Source: Diphasiastrum complanatum (taxonomy: Eukaryota; Streptophyta; Lycopodiopsida; Lycopodiales; Lycopodiaceae). From it: a stretch of DNA of 64,000 nucleotides. Below the pieces are notes generated by a model that saw nothing but the letters and a program-made list of their open reading frames with translations, was not told the origin of the DNA and ran no database searches. The stretch is taken from contig CM055103.1 in assembly GCA_029204225.1 (NCBI GenBank), positions 44,849,970 to 44,913,969 of the forward strand. The letters run 5' to 3'. Each line of letters begins with the position of its first letter. The first letter of the stretch is position 1. Below are positions 31,001 through 36,577 of this stretch, in pieces. Position numbers and translations under genes: made by a program.

Positions 31001-32997
31001 TGCAGGACTGCGTATAGCACCTCCAGAAGCTCCAGTCACTGGATATATGTTTGGAAAGGGTGTGTATTTTGCAGACATGGTTTCTAAGAGTGCAAACTAT
31101 TGTTGCACATCACATGCAGAGCCTGTTGGAGTTCTTCTTCTATGTGAGGTATCACTGCTTTTTTTGGGTGCATATTGTTGACATGTCAAATGACTAATGT
31201 TTGAGAACTTTGTAGCCTTTCCAGAATCAAGGAAGTCTGTTTATGTCGACAGGTCGCGCTAGGTGAAATGCAAGAATTGACAAGGGCAAAGTATGATGCT
31301 AACAAATTGCCTCGGGGAAAACTGAGGTGGTATAGCTTCCCTTAGAATTCATGGTGTTGATAATAGCCTGCTGCATGTATTGAAGTTCCAATAGTGCGGT
31401 TGGTATGGATATAATCCATTGATGAAAAGAGAGAATTAAAGTGAAACCTTTCTGAATGAGTGAAAATTAGACTTTGGAGAATATACAAATTGACTAGGAA
31501 GATGATCTTTTTAGGAAAGAATTTTTATAAGGAGAATAATTTACACAATAACCACTTTGGGCTTCACTTCAATGTAATGTTGTGCCTACTAACGTTCATG
31601 CTAATCTTGAAACTCCTCAATTCTAAAATACCTAGTAATGAAATAGTATTGTCATTGATGGCATTTCATAAATCTCAAAGAGTTTGCAAAACAAGAAGCC
31701 TGGAACAGGACTCGTAGCAGCACAGAACTTGAGGCAAGAAAAATACTTAATAAACCTTGAGGTGACATTTGTTATATGTACCCCATGCACATAGCAGCGT
31801 AAGTGAATTTACCTTCCACCTTACTGACCATAGCTGATGTTTTTATCCTGAAATTAATTCAATATTCCCTCAATGACAGGTACTTCGCTTATCACATGAG
31901 CTACAAGGACTTCTTCAATATCTTTTTGTATGTTTTCTTGTTTGGAAGTGATAGAGAACTTGTTTTAATGAAAAATTGAGCTCTTCTAATATACAATGCT
32001 GCAACGTAGGCATATGATGTTCTTCCTTTCTAGGATTATGAGATTCCAGCTTAGACATGAAATAAAAAATTCAGAAAGGAACTATGTCCGCTTCAAAAGA
32101 AATACAACCAAAAAAGTCAATGACCAGAAGTGAGCTTTAAAAAGTATGAAGAGCATAATGTAAAGTTTTTAATGGTTCAGAAAGTGTAAGTTTCCAGAAG
32201 TTGACTTCCTCATTTACCACATTAACAGAAAGTATATTGTGTTCTTGTAGGGATTTCAATCTCTTTAATTTCTTTTTTATGTACAATCTCCATTTGAAAA
32301 ATAGAAATTTCAAGTACGGAAAGTTGAAGTAATTTCGAAAGGCTTTGAGGATGAGCTTTGTTTCGTTTCTAGTTGGCATGTTACTTAAGTTGGAAGGTCT
32401 TCGCCTTATCTTGTTTCAAATTAGTGACAAGCATGTCCCTGTGTGATCTCACAGCACCAAGGGAGTTGGCCAAACAACTCCTGACCCAAAGGGGTTTAAG
32501 GTTCTTGACGATGGAGTTGTTGTTCCCATGTCAACGGCAAAAACACAGGATACTAGAGGAGTAAGTCATGATCTTGCCAGTAATTGGATACAATAGTCTT
32601 ACTGTATACATTTTCATGCTCTGTAGTGATGCTTGTAGTCTAACGTCGCCATATAGTCTTACCTTTTATTAGTTTGAGCATTCTTTGGTCAATATTCAAA
32701 CTGGAAATATTGCGACTCTCTACCATCTAGGGCTTGACATGCATTCATTAACCGAACAGCATTGTAGTAAGAATCAAGAAACATGGAAGATAGAATGTCT
32801 TGTAAAAAGTCCTAGTGTCAAAATCATTGACCTTTTTCCATTCTAAACATTTACATCTTTCACAACAGAGCTTTGAAATAACATACTTCTACTTTGATTT
32901 GCAGACATATCTTCAATATAATGAGTACATAGTATACAACACGGCACAGATCAGAATGCGCTATCTTCTGCAAGTCAAGTTCAACTATAATTATTAA
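1091..32997 (+). CDS. PARP2: Poly(ADP-ribose) polymerase, C-terminal eight exons (PARP2-like), gene incomplete on the left
   Basis: Eight exons (1091-1156, 1288-1368, 4070-4180, 7896-7971, 31006-31148, 31253-31326, 32455-32560, 32905-32997) join in phase with GT donors and AG acceptors to give 249 residues and a TAA stop. The product is the end of the PARP regulatory domain ([12 protein letters not shown]) and the complete catalytic domain. The NAD+-binding and catalytic residues are present: His in LLWHGSR, Tyr in SANYC, Glu in YNEYIVYN. The enzyme transfers ADP-ribose from NAD+ to nuclear proteins in DNA-damage and stress responses. The endings GKLSTKGVG, DDGVVVP and [12 protein letters not shown] resemble plant and animal PARP2 more than PARP1, but the paralogue choice is inference because the N-terminus is off the window. 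No stop or frameshift was seen, so I judge the gene functional. The fourth visible intron is 23 kb of nested transposons. Confidence 0.93.
1288..1368 (+). CDS. PARP2: PARP exon b (regulatory-to-catalytic junction)
   Basis: Codes for 27 residues ([18 protein letters not shown], then an EEVAW end), corresponding to the DDPLYYHY...L-x-P segment that opens the PARP catalytic fold. The acceptor is ACACAG and the donor is GTAATG; phase 0. Confidence 0.9.
1369..1959. other. PARP intron sequence, AT-rich, no feature recognised
   Basis: No motif or repeat recognised before the LINE copy starts. Confidence 0.5.
1960..3445 (-). mobile_element. LINE fragment B, 5'-truncated and frame-broken
   Basis: On the minus strand it reads, in order: the start of the RT domain ([16 protein letters not shown]), fingers and palm ([30 protein letters not shown]), a single stop after SDHI, then [19 protein letters not shown] and the catalytic box [11 protein letters not shown]. 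After a frame change comes the C-terminal zinc-knuckle-like region ([20 protein letters not shown]) and [12 protein letters not shown]. No endonuclease domain or poly-A tail is evident. It lies antisense in the PARP intron 1369-4069. The intact YADD suggests it is younger than copy A, but the stop and frameshift make it inactive. Confidence 0.85.
3446..3990. other. PARP intron sequence, no feature recognised
   Basis: No domain recognised. The short + strand open frames run into the following AG repeat. Confidence 0.5.
3991..4042 (+). repeat. (AG)26 microsatellite
   Basis: A perfect AG dinucleotide run. It ends 27 bases upstream of the last base of the acceptor of PARP exon c, so it occupies the place where a branch point and pyrimidine tract would normally be sought. 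Confidence 0.97.
4070..4180 (+). CDS. PARP2: PARP exon c
   Basis: Codes for 37 residues containing [18 protein letters not shown] and [13 protein letters not shown], the hallmark NTHAKTH...Y..E segment of PARP catalytic domains. The acceptor is GCTTGCAG and the donor is GTAAGT. Both junctions are phase 0. Confidence 0.93.
4181..6998. other. PARP intron, 2.8 kb without a recognisable gene
   Basis: I looked for exons, transposon domains and long repeats in all frames and found only short uninformative frames. The stretch between about 4900 and 5550 has fewer stops on the + strand and could be an old remnant, but I cannot name it. Confidence 0.45.
6999..7070. repeat. Short palindromic cluster
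   Basis: A perfect 10-bp stem (GTTCCGACCC at 6999-7008 and GGGTCGGAAC at 7013-7022) with a TTTT loop. A second GGGTCGGAAC follows at 7061-7070, with GTAC-containing palindromes between. It could be the tip of a small foldback element. Confidence 0.7.
7225..7623 (-). pseudogene. Carotenoid cleavage dioxygenase (NCED/CCD-type) 3'-end pseudogene
   Basis: Minus-strand frames give family signatures in the correct order but in changing frames: [15 protein letters not shown], then [11 protein letters not shown], then (after a frame change and lost residues) [18 protein letters not shown] and [10 protein letters not shown], then (after another frame change) [25 protein letters not shown] and a TGA stop at 7225. 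In NCED/CCD enzymes, which cut carotenoids (NCED makes the abscisic-acid precursor), the His in PYGFHGTF binds the catalytic iron and lies near the C-terminus. At least two frameshifts and a short deletion make it inactive. It lies antisense in the PARP intron 4181-7895. It resembles NCED more than CCD1, but the fragment is short. Confidence 0.87.
7709..7830. repeat. 61-bp tandem duplication
   Basis: Bases 7709-7769 are repeated as 7770-7830 with one mismatch at the last base. The second copy ends 65 bases before PARP exon d. Confidence 0.95.
7896..7971 (+). CDS. PARP2: PARP exon d (catalytic His)
   Basis: Encodes [19 protein letters not shown] and GILSQ, then one base of the next Gly codon. 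It contains the H of the PARP H-Y-E triad (LLWHGSR). The acceptor is GCTTGCAG and the donor is GTTTGT. The phase matches exon e at 31006, 23 kb away. Confidence 0.95.
7972..8275. other. Start of the 23-kb PARP intron, no feature recognised
   Basis: AT-rich sequence after the donor of exon d, with no open frame of note. Confidence 0.5.
8276..8890 (-). pseudogene. Unrecognised open frame with one in-frame stop
   Basis: A minus-strand frame from 8890 runs 86 codons to a stop at 8630, then continues in the same frame for another 117 codons to 8276. I do not recognise the family. The first part is ordinary-looking protein ([34 protein letters not shown]). The second part contains a diverged internal repeat rich in Asp, Val, Pro and Cys-His ([18 protein letters not shown]). 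It lies in the long PARP intron just outside the hAT insertion. It may be part of the older mobile element that the hAT entered. Confidence 0.35.
8891..9290. other. Flank of the hAT insertion with a copy of a diverged repeat
   Basis: Bases near 9250-9280 (CACCAAATAGAGCACCAAGG) resemble motifs recurring at 29560-30040 on the far side of the hAT (TCCAAATAGAGCACTAGG). This suggests both flanks belonged to one older element. No gene seen. Confidence 0.4.
9297..9530. repeat. hAT left end: GGTACC/GGATCC palindromes and a duplicated AT-rich block
   Basis: Dense GGTACC and GGATCC palindromes at 9297-9367. A block of about 90 bp (CCGCGGTACCATAATATATA..., then TTTAAA-CCTAAT and a C-run) occurs twice, starting near 9358 and 9450. 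The counterpart on the right is at 29420-29508. Confidence 0.75.
9743..12278 (+). pseudogene. hAT-family transposase (BED finger, DUF659 domain), frame-broken and split
   Basis: Domains in order: a BED-type zinc finger near 9790-9900 (CRHC...HLLGAC, a C-x2-C...H-x4-C pattern), a Ser/Pro-rich linker, then the hAT core ([67 protein letters not shown]). A plausible splice donor at 11218 (GAG-GTAAGC) and acceptor near 11303 (CCGTAACAG) join to an acidic segment ([16 protein letters not shown]), a repeated Asp-Glu-Ala-Arg stretch, a Pro-rich region and AT-hooks (RPGRPR, KRGRPRR). The usual hATC dimerisation region before the acidic tail is missing. At least three frame changes are needed. The reading stops matching at 12278, where the inverted-repeat unit begins; the tail resumes near 27733. 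Confidence 0.8.
12246..12278 (+). repeat. 33-bp hAT sequence repeated at both junctions (left copy)
   Basis: Matches 27733-27765 in direct orientation at 31 of 33 positions (core TCACATTCAGCTGGAGCAGG). Both copies encode the transposase segment QSHSAGAGL, one ending and one resuming the hAT reading frame. Confidence 0.85.
12273..12556 (+). repeat. Left 284-bp inverted repeat arm
   Basis: Begins AGGTCTCAGAAGG and ends CTCCACATGGG. It contains, on the reverse strand, the last 21 codons and stop of the open frame found at 24887-27441. A TATA-like box (TATTTAAG, 12570-12577) lies just inside the arm and is absent next to the right arm. Confidence 0.95.
12557..13310 (+). promoter_or_regulatory. 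Probable promoter and leader with primer-binding-like site
   Basis: TATTTAAGG at 12570-12578 is followed by a T- and TTCTTG-rich stretch typical of plant retroelement R/U5 or 5' leader sequence. At 13299-13310 the sequence TGGCGCCATTCC follows a CA dinucleotide and resembles the tRNA primer-binding site of many plant gypsy elements (TGGCGCC...). If real, the left inverted arm plus this stretch (about 12273-13296) would be a 5' LTR. I found no matching direct-repeat 3' LTR. Confidence 0.5.
13486..13905 (+). repeat. Minisatellite 1, core ATCTCRACCGACG
   Basis: About 17 diverged copies of a 24-26 bp unit beginning ATCTC(A/G)ACCGACG, with variable tails such as CTTCGCGTCAG. It lies in the leader before a gypsy-type gag gene. 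Related arrays occur at 23486, 24235 and 57490. Confidence 0.9.
13906..14877 (+). other. Retroelement leader, low-complexity, with a 24-base A-run
   Basis: C- and A-rich sequence with phrases such as ACCGCAATCC, GGCCTACGACCCC and CAACCGTAG. The same phrases recur at 58160-58560 ahead of the second gypsy copy. A run of 24 A lies at 14636-14659. The open frames here (13960-14727 and others) look like non-coding leader without stops. Confidence 0.6.
14878..15120 (+). pseudogene. Gypsy-type gag, N-terminal part (copy N1)
   Basis: Encodes [17 protein letters not shown]... to [13 protein letters not shown] and then a TAA stop. The following [10 protein letters not shown] is found 6.4 kb away at 21545, after the nested chromovirus. 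The joint LDLPK-x-DGNTDPQ matches the gag capsid entry of a related copy on the minus strand at 49.4 kb (LDLPKYNGLMDP). The stop replaces the Tyr codon expected there. Confidence 0.75.
15126..15483 (-). repeat. Chromovirus 3' LTR
   Basis: 358 bp ending GCTCGTAACA on the + strand. Its first bases are TCTAAT, where the other LTR has TGTAAT. A further difference is GATCCACCC versus GATCAACCC. Confidence 0.95.
15484..15499 (-). promoter_or_regulatory. Polypurine tract of the chromovirus
   Basis: On the minus strand CTTAAGGGGGAGGGAG directly abuts the 3' LTR (TGTTACGAG). This is the expected place for plus-strand DNA priming. Confidence 0.85.
15495..19754 (-). CDS. Chromovirus gag (C-terminal part)-pol polyprotein, 1419 codons
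   Basis: Makes the proteins that copy and insert the element. Visible domains by residue: rest of gag capsid (about 14-100), zinc knuckle [14 protein letters not shown] (168-181), aspartic protease [10 protein letters not shown] (260-269), reverse transcriptase with [18 protein letters not shown] (508-525), [10 protein letters not shown] and catalytic FLDD (606-609), RNase [14 protein letters not shown] (752-764) and LTDHE, an acidic Ser-rich linker (about 920-945), integrase zinc motif H...H...CQKC (about 999-1039), integrase D1069-D1130-E1166 (D-x35-E), a GPF module (RYCGPFTI), and a C-terminal chromodomain-like end ([15 protein letters not shown]). The frame is open throughout. The first about 13 codons are out-of-frame read-through upstream of the gag frame change, so the listed Met is not the true start. 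Confidence 0.96.
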   Translation of the reverse strand: MVVKSPGDWADSPVMEEAFLREFLPENELDRAWEAWERTVMDKSLIQYISQYREAILKIKNMDDYQKIRGFVRGLKDEYKVEVQRNSPTTLEQALRYAQIYDDSVGRKKARQQPLSEQPSQKDFQFKKKFLKRKKEDKFKSEAPQKRPSLIQPLKPDDFEKAKQERLCFVCMGKGHIVRQCPKGPFTKKDKKDKKQVHLVQTVCFPSDSAASEIKVYHEDHEHCCQLTSAMLARPFSFGPHDLVRMHGKVGNQSVRVIMVDDGATHNFINHTLVKKLKLPEVPSQHRYIVSLAKGEDKKIWETMVGKLNLGIQGYQDEINFQIMHLDRTDIVLGRDWLYSLGPSLHRNYQENTLSFQHKGREIQLHGEHDVPNSPMVCSSELCQLIGDEDHQVFLCDFQFIPEVSISSSIQQKISKLETLLSKFKDVFPEDLPHGLPPSREVDHVINLVPGTAPVSKPPYRVSRTEDEEITRQLTDYLGKGQIQTSSSPWASPVLLVKKKEGSMRLCVDYRALNKVTIKNKYPMPQADELFDQLDGAKFFSKIDLRSGYHQVRIKSEDVLKTAFRTRHGHYEFKVMPFGLTNAPATFMTLMNSVLRPYLGKFVVVFLDDILVYSKTRKEHLKHLRKVFRLLRKHKLYAKQSKCEFFVEEVAYLGHIISSDGIKMDPNKVKAILSWLRPQNILELQIFLGLAGYYRRFVKEYAQIAVPMTNLLKGKRKEFIWESAQQEGFDALKTALATAPVLKVVDPNQPFVVETDASDFAVGAVLTQGGRPVAFESKKLEPAQTRYSAYEKELFSIVHALKTWRHYLYGANFEVLTDHESLRYLCNQPELRGRKARWAELMQEFDMSIRYRRGKFNTVADALSRMPMINELSFTQIRNELLESLRGKCQHDAFFSTIWNSVQSRQLQTPEPVPGAGASSSKNTAASVEDDDESEYTSSDDVEDSEPVLPKQTPVVEGQLTQGFKWKQYSIQDEYLLYRDRVCVPNSKDYRQQVLYECHDNPSAGHPGIQKTYELLRRQFFWPSMKKDVHQYVTSCQKCQVNKAERLKAGGLLHPLEIPAGKWESISMDFIVGLPKTQKGNDAIWVTVDRLTKMAHFIPTKTTVRAPELARLFVDGLFKLYGLPSGIVSDRDSKFTGNFWRAVFHHLHTKLNMSTTDHPQTDGQTERVNQVLEDMLRAYVSKKQTNWEEYLSILEFAYNSTKHSATGYSPFMLMYGFQPRSPTAVGFKQEKVEAARNFLEDLNQMIEHAKRSIRQSQDRARHYADPHRRDVQFSTGEKVYLRVPIDSKTLKSRVCAKLSPRYCGPFTISRRLGEVTYELELPHSSKVFPVFHVSQLRKALTRSDNLVGDSVLVLPLDPQQPPHEPKEILDSRETQTRHTLYREYLVKWNDQPVENGTWERGSVLRKIFPDFVLEDQDGS
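19694..20275 (-). CDS. Chromovirus gag, N-terminal part, ends at a frameshift
   Basis: 193 codons from [14 protein letters not shown]. An acidic, coiled-coil-like N-terminus ([19 protein letters not shown]) is followed by the start of the retrotransposon gag capsid ([29 protein letters not shown]). After RSW the frame is lost (KKLS, stop), while the overlapping longer frame continues with [12 protein letters not shown]. The break is inside the capsid fold, not at a gag-pol border. A recent one-base indel near 19700-19706 is therefore more likely than programmed frameshifting. Confidence 0.9.
   Translation of the reverse strand: MTTPQGPDQPQERGFDELETEALAYRKEKEPMEVEEQEQFAEELDELVTKEQFLQLVTEVDELKLALANFKSSVDNSFAELKSLILSSAKGSLPSTSQLSPSPLPSVLGETLRSHPTVFKDLKPPTFNGEEKDRNADILQTFLSTWKNIHALKQTPDHLQAIEASLSLGPMAYKWWLNLQETGQTLRSWKKLS
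20276..21171 (-). other. Chromovirus 5' untranslated leader
   Basis: About 0.9 kb between the primer-binding site and the gag start, with no conserved frame. Several phrases repeat (GCTGGTCTG, CCAGCG). Confidence 0.6.
21172..21185 (-). promoter_or_regulatory. Primer-binding site, initiator Met-tRNA type
   Basis: Minus-strand TGGTATCAGAGCCA starts one base inside the 5' LTR edge and matches the 3' end of plant initiator methionine tRNA. Confidence 0.9.
21187..21544 (-). repeat. Chromovirus 5' LTR
   Basis: 358 bp, TGTAATAG...CTCGTAACA on the + strand, with the perfect 5-bp terminal inverted pair TGTTA/TAACA at one end. Nearly identical to 15126-15483. Confidence 0.95.
21545..23167 (+). pseudogene. 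Gypsy-type gag, main part (copy N1), pol deleted
   Basis: Resumes from the N-terminal part with [33 protein letters not shown], then an in-frame TAG (where Trp is expected), [10 protein letters not shown] and further breaks. From about 21930 an open frame gives an acidic and Gln-rich linker ([29 protein letters not shown]) and a first Cys-rich box ([14 protein letters not shown]). From 22604 there is a CCHC knuckle ([14 protein letters not shown]), a second Cys cluster ([14 protein letters not shown]) and the linker [14 protein letters not shown]. The similarity to copy N2 stops at SKIPQI near 23167, exactly before the protease. The element is therefore non-autonomous. Confidence 0.8.
23168..23485 (+). 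other. Sequence after the N1 gag, no gene
   Basis: Follows the point where protease-pol is missing. Short frames only. May be 3' sequence of the deleted element. Confidence 0.4.
23486..23700 (+). repeat. Minisatellite 2, 24-bp unit
   Basis: About nine copies of AATCTCAACCGACGGGATCC plus a short tail. Same core as minisatellite 1 but a different, more uniform spacer (GGGATCCACTTC). Confidence 0.92.
23701..24234 (+). other. Leader-like C/T-rich sequence, no gene
   Basis: Lies between two minisatellites and is rich in CCTTCC/CCACAC. The open frames look fortuitous. Confidence 0.4.
24235..24830 (+). repeat. Minisatellite 3, CATCTCAGCCGACGC unit
   Basis: More than 20 copies of a 25-27 bp unit, CATCTCAGCCGACGC followed by (A/C)TTTTCC(T/A)(C/T). 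It ends about 55 bases before the start codon of the long open frame at 24887. Confidence 0.93.
24887..27441 (+). CDS. Unrecognised long open frame with coiled coil, one frameshift
   Basis: From ATG 24887 ([11 protein letters not shown]) the first frame is meaningful to about 25750. One frame change near 25750-25800 then leads into a second frame open to TAA at 27441, about 850 codons in total. The N-terminal third is a globular region ([45 protein letters not shown]) that loosely resembles the plant 'putative transposon protein' type or a retroelement gag; I cannot confirm either. A Ser/Thr/Pro-rich linker follows, then a strongly predicted coiled coil near 26450-26900 ([30 protein letters not shown]), then Gly/Pro-rich sequence. 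The last 21 codons ([15 protein letters not shown]...) lie inside the right inverted repeat. No catalytic motif is visible. Confidence 0.6.
27374..27657 (-). repeat. Right 284-bp inverted repeat arm
   Basis: Reverse complement of 12273-12556 with three mismatches. Contains the 3' end of the open frame 24887-27441 and about 215 bp of downstream sequence. Confidence 0.95.
27733..27765 (+). repeat. 33-bp hAT sequence repeated at both junctions (right copy)
   Basis: Direct copy of 12246-12278 (31/33). It is separated from the right arm by 75 bp of sequence not present on the left. Confidence 0.85.
27733..27934 (+). pseudogene. C-terminal tail of the hAT transposase
   Basis: Resumes with [15 protein letters not shown] and continues through an acidic Ser-rich stretch ([15 protein letters not shown]) to [18 protein letters not shown] and a stop at 27934. 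It continues the QSHSAGAGL reading frame broken at 12278. Confidence 0.7.
27935..28436. other. hAT internal non-coding sequence
   Basis: AT-rich, with no feature recognised. It separates the convergent ends of the transposase tail and the reverse-strand frame. Confidence 0.5.
28437..28811 (-). pseudogene. Second hAT-internal open frame, small charged protein with a double stop
   Basis: From ATG at 28811 ([10 protein letters not shown]) one frame gives a charged helix ([18 protein letters not shown]), then two adjacent stops (TGA TAG), then in the same frame a Pro/Ala stretch ([19 protein letters not shown]) and an Arg-rich end to 28437. It is about 120 codons, unrecognised. It runs toward the transposase gene. 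Upstream on its own strand are tandem repeats and a GGGTTTAGGGTTTAG box (29309-29325), common in plant promoters. Confidence 0.5.
28838..28980. repeat. CTCTCACAGCCTCTCACTGG-type short tandem repeats
   Basis: Irregular repeats of (T)CTCACA(G/A)CCTCT/CACTGGCTCT over about 140 bp, just upstream of the reverse-strand frame. Confidence 0.8.
29040..29290. repeat. 85-bp tandem repeat, three copies
   Basis: Units start at 29040, 29125 and 29210 (each ...GTTGTACCTGCC..., TTGCTCCCCCA, TGCTGCACTCC, CTGCTCCCC). The third is slightly short. Confidence 0.9.
29420..29508. repeat. hAT right end, GGTACC-rich palindromes
   Basis: Contains CTGGTACCGCAG, CCGCGGTACC and two TGGTACCG(G/C) copies after a TA-rich tract. 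It mirrors the composition of the left end but is not an exact inverted copy. Confidence 0.65.
29509..30200 (-). mobile_element. Diverged tandem repeats and primer-like site of an older retroelement
   Basis: Phrases such as AAAACCAGCAAA and TCCAAATAGAGCACTAGGAA recur at intervals of roughly 140-170 bp between 29560 and 30040. At 30187-30200 the minus strand reads TTGGTATCGGAGCA, close to an initiator Met-tRNA primer site, directly followed by TTATAGACTC, a common plant LTR edge. With 8.3-9.3 kb on the other side of the hAT, this could be one interrupted element. No protein domain supports it. Confidence 0.35.
30201..31005. other. End of the long PARP intron
   Basis: The first part may be an LTR of the element at 29.5-30.2 kb. 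Nothing else recognised up to the acceptor TATGCAG. Confidence 0.4.
31006..31148 (+). CDS. PARP2: PARP exon e (catalytic Tyr)
   Basis: Encodes [32 protein letters not shown] and VGVLLLCE, the most conserved PARP block, with the Y of the H-Y-E triad. The first two bases complete the Gly codon from exon d. The donor is GTATCA. Confidence 0.97.
31253..31326 (+). CDS. PARP2: PARP exon f
   Basis: Encodes [19 protein letters not shown] and PRGKL plus two bases. The acceptor is CGACAG and the donor is GTGGTA. Confidence 0.93.
31327..32454. other. PARP intron, 1.1 kb, no feature recognised
   Basis: AT-rich, with no repeats or domains recognised. Confidence 0.5.
32455..32560 (+). CDS. PARP2: PARP exon g
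   Basis: Completes a Ser codon and encodes [15 protein letters not shown] and LDDGVVVP, then a variable loop ([11 protein letters not shown]) in place of the usual LGKPV. The donor is GTAAGT. Confidence 0.92.
32905..32997 (+). CDS. PARP2: PARP last exon (catalytic Glu) and stop
   Basis: Encodes [17 protein letters not shown] and [13 protein letters not shown], then TAA. The Glu of NEYIVYN is the catalytic glutamate. The acceptor is TTTGCAG. Confidence 0.96.
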   Translation, partial: TYLQYNEYIVYNTAQIRMRYLLQVKFNYNY

Positions 32998-34116
32998 AAT
33001 GTTGTAATACTGCACACTTATGCAGTCCATCCAGGCAAGCTCCAATGTATGATTTCTTTAGATGGGCACATATCTATTTCAGTCATTGCAGGTTAGATCT
33101 TTTAGATTTGATATTGTACCTTTGAACACATTATTGTCCAATATTTTTTTGTACTCGAACAGTTGGGCAACAACGAACTCATATCTCAGAAATTGGGCAT
33201 TCTAGGTGGAAGTATTTAATTGCCAAGAAAAGAAAGTCTTTAAAATATCAGACATACTCTTGCTCTTTTGTTGGTTTGCCAAAGTCAAAAATTGCCAAAT
33301 TAAGGGAGGTTCAAATCCATCAACCTTGGTGATAAGCTATCTACCTACCTATTTCAAGCTATTCATTGGGTCATGTGAATAAGGCAATTGTTAGTGGATC
33401 CATAGGTCCAAGTGCAGGTGTGTAGACTCTAAATTAGTGGTAGTCCAAGAAGTGACCAAAGAGCTCTTCCATATAATCTATGATTCTCTATCGGTTTTCT
33501 AGAGCTAAATAAGCTAGAATTGACTTTTTACAGCTTTGAATTTGGATACTATTATATGTAATTGTTTGAATTTGAAAAAATGGTCATATAATTTTCTATG
33601 AGTTGAAGACTTTGCTAACTAATATTATGAAATCGGCATTGTCATATTAGAATCTCAATTATTATGAGCAAATTTGCATTTTATTTTTGGTTTACCACAA
33701 CTAGGCTATAAGGTCTTTTGGTCATACATATCTCTTTTCCGTTGCTTGCATTCTTTGTTATTGACACTATTTCTTTGAGGTCACTAGTGTGTGACTTACG
33801 TCGTACTAGCAATTTTTATGCACAAATGTATAATATTGGGCTGAACCTAACTCGCAATTTGTTTCAAACTTATTAGCAAGCACAACAAGTGAGGTTTGAG
33901 CCTACAACTTCGCAGTAGGTATATCTCTCTTACCAAACTTGCCCCTCAAACCTTGACTAATGATAACCTTTACATTCATGTGTTCAAAGATGTTTCTGTT
34001 AAGATGACATACTCTTGTTTTGAACTTTGTAGCGGTATTCGTAATATCGTGACTATTCTTTCATATCTAGCGTGTCTTATCTACGCGAATTTAGGTGAAA
34101 AGTCTTTTTCTTCTTC
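32998..34116. other. PARP 3' flank
   Basis: Presumed 3' untranslated region and downstream sequence. I see no clear AATAAA near the stop and no gene. Confidence 0.45.
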
Positions 34117-36577
34117 TTAATTGTTGGAAAAAAGAAAACATTTTTCAACATGCTTGACAAAGCTCTTCATGATCTTTATGATCACCTCGTTTATTATTTC
34201 CTCTATACAGGTACAAAAAAAATGACTTAGTTTAACCAATATCATGTTAGCTCTAATAATTTTGCTAGAATAAGTTCTAAACCAATGAAAGGTTTTTCTA
34301 GGAGTTCTTGGAGTTCTTGCATCTTGAGGTGGATCCTCAAGTTCTTCTTTACTTGGAAGCTCCTCCTCCATCCTAGCATGATCCTTGGCATCAAGATGAT
34401 TAGTATCATTATCATCCAAGTCACAAGCATGTCCATCATAAAAAATAACATCCCTACTCACTATCACCTTGCTAGTGCTGGGATTGAAGATTCTATATCC
34501 TTTGCTATTCTCGCCATATTCCACAAAGATGCCTTTGATGGATGTTGCATCATCCTTCTTCCTCTTATCCAAGGATTGGTGTACATAGCAAGTGGATCCA
34601 AAAACTTTGAGATCTTTGAGATTGGGCTTTTCTCTAGACAGATCTTCAAATGGTGTGATTCCTCCAATGGCTTGGTTTGGCAATCTATTGCTCAAATAAT
34701 TAGCGCAAGTTATTGCTTCACCCCAAAATGGTTTGGATAGAGAAGCATCTAGCCTTAAGGCCTTAGCACACTCACAAAGAGATCTATTTCTTCTCTCACT
34801 CACTTTATTTTGTTGAGGGGTGTATGGACATGACAACTCCCTCTTTATGCCATTAGAACTACAAAAGTCAATCAACTTATTGGAGATATATTCACTTCCA
34901 TTATCACTCCTTAATACCTTAATTTTGGTACTAAGTTGATTTTCTACCAAAGTCTTGAACTTTACAAACGAATCAAACACCATAGCTTTGCTAGACTAGA
35001 GGTACATCCAACAATATCTAGAATAGTCATCAATGAAGATTATATAATATTTGGCACCACCATTAGACTCATGTGAAAAGCTATGAACATCCGAATGGAT
35101 GAGTTCAAGAGGAGAGCTTGATCTTGATGTAGATCTTGAGAAGGATAGTTTGTGAGCCTTTGAGAGGCTGCACGCTTCACATCTCTTCCCACACTTTGAC
35201 AAATGCTTGGGGAGTCCAACTGCAAGCTCCTTTGCAACCATAGATTCCATGGCTTTGAAATTGGGGTGGCCCAACCTTTTGTGCCATAGTTCCACCTTTG
35301 ATAACTCCACCTTTGCCAAGTTAACACTCTCCACTTCAATATTAGCATCAAGCTTAAACAATCTATCTTGCTTAAAGCCTTTGGCTATACATTCATCCTT
35401 AAATTGTACATCAAGGCAATTATCCATTAATTGGCCAACACTAAGCAAATTCTTGGTTAACTTAGGAACATAAAGAACATTCTCAAGATTCATCCTTTTG
35501 GATGATCCTACATACAATGGAATGGTTCCTATTCCACTTATCTTACATTCTTGCCTACTTGCAGTATAGATTGATCCATGTAAATCATTGTAAAAAAGTA
35601 AAGTGGAGAAAATGTCCTTTTGATATGTCATGTGGGAACTAGCCCCACTATCAATCCACCAAAAATCATTGGTGTTGCTCTTGGATGATGGTGGTTTGTT
35701 GGAAACCATCAAGGATGACTCTTCATCCTCCTCCTCTTGATGTGCAATGTTGCTTTGTTTGCTCTCTTGTGCCTTCTTCTTCTCGAGACATTCTGATGCA
35801 AAATGTTCTTTCTTTCCATAGAAAAAACATTTGTAATTGGACTTGTCTTTGATCTTGCCCTTTGACCTTGAAGTCTCATCCTCCTCCTTGGTCTTCTTAA
35901 AGTGCTTCTTCTTGCCATTGGTTTTCTTCTTGTTTTTGAATGAGAAATAAGTTTTCTCATCACCATCCTGCAGAGAAATAGCATTCATTCTTGCATTGGT
36001 ATGCATCATCCTACACTCTTCAGCCATCTAATACACTATGAAGCTTTTCTATAGTGGGCAAAGTGTCTTGGATTGCAAAGCTTTGGACCAAATTTAAAAA
36101 ATCACTCCCTAGACCATTAAGGACAATCTGAACAAGCTCACCATCTTGAATCTTCTCTCCAATGGAAGCTAACTCCCTATTGAGAGACTTGATTCTGAGC
36201 ACATAATCTTGTGCACTCTCATCACTCCTCTTCATGCTTTGTAGAATCCGATTTCTAAGCATGAGAACCCTCGAAGTGTTACTAGACTCATAGATAGATT
36301 TTAAAGATTCCCAAGCCTCTTTAGCACTTTTACATGATGATACTTTTCTCAAAAGATCATTGCTTACATTCATCTTAATACAGTGAAGTGCAAGTCTAGA
36401 CCTCTTTTTTTATCTCACTAATTCCTATGCACCTAGAGGTTCATCTTCATCATCTATTAGAAACTCATAAAGATTCTGGAGCACCATGAGTGACTCCATC
36501 CTCACTTTCCAAATAGCATAATTGGTAGAATTTAATCTCTCACTAGCTTCTAGAAGGTAGGCTCCCACTGATCCCAT
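34117..36577 (-). mobile_element. Ty1/copia fragment 1: gag, protease, integrase; RT missing
   Basis: On the minus strand: gag from ATG 36577 (ERLNSTNYAIWKVRMESL) with two stops near 36400, the UBN2-type gag region (KEAWESLKSIYESSNTSRV, 36373-36020), a zinc knuckle in which the second Cys is Tyr (CFFYGKKEHFASEC), an intact protease site (WWIDSGASSHMT), the GAG-pre-integrase (ELWHKRLGHPNF), the integrase core (LIHSDVHSF; IDDYSRY; then after a stop LRSDNGSEYIS; TPQQNKVSERRNR) and the integrase C-terminus (VFGSTCYVHQ; GYRIFNPS; VIVSRDVIF). Similarity ends near 34240. No LTRs, RT or RNase H were found, so it is a truncated dead copy. Confidence 0.88.

Noticed and set aside
31460-31717. 85-codon + strand frame in a PARP intron
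   Set aside because: AT-rich, no motif, between two well-defined PARP exons.
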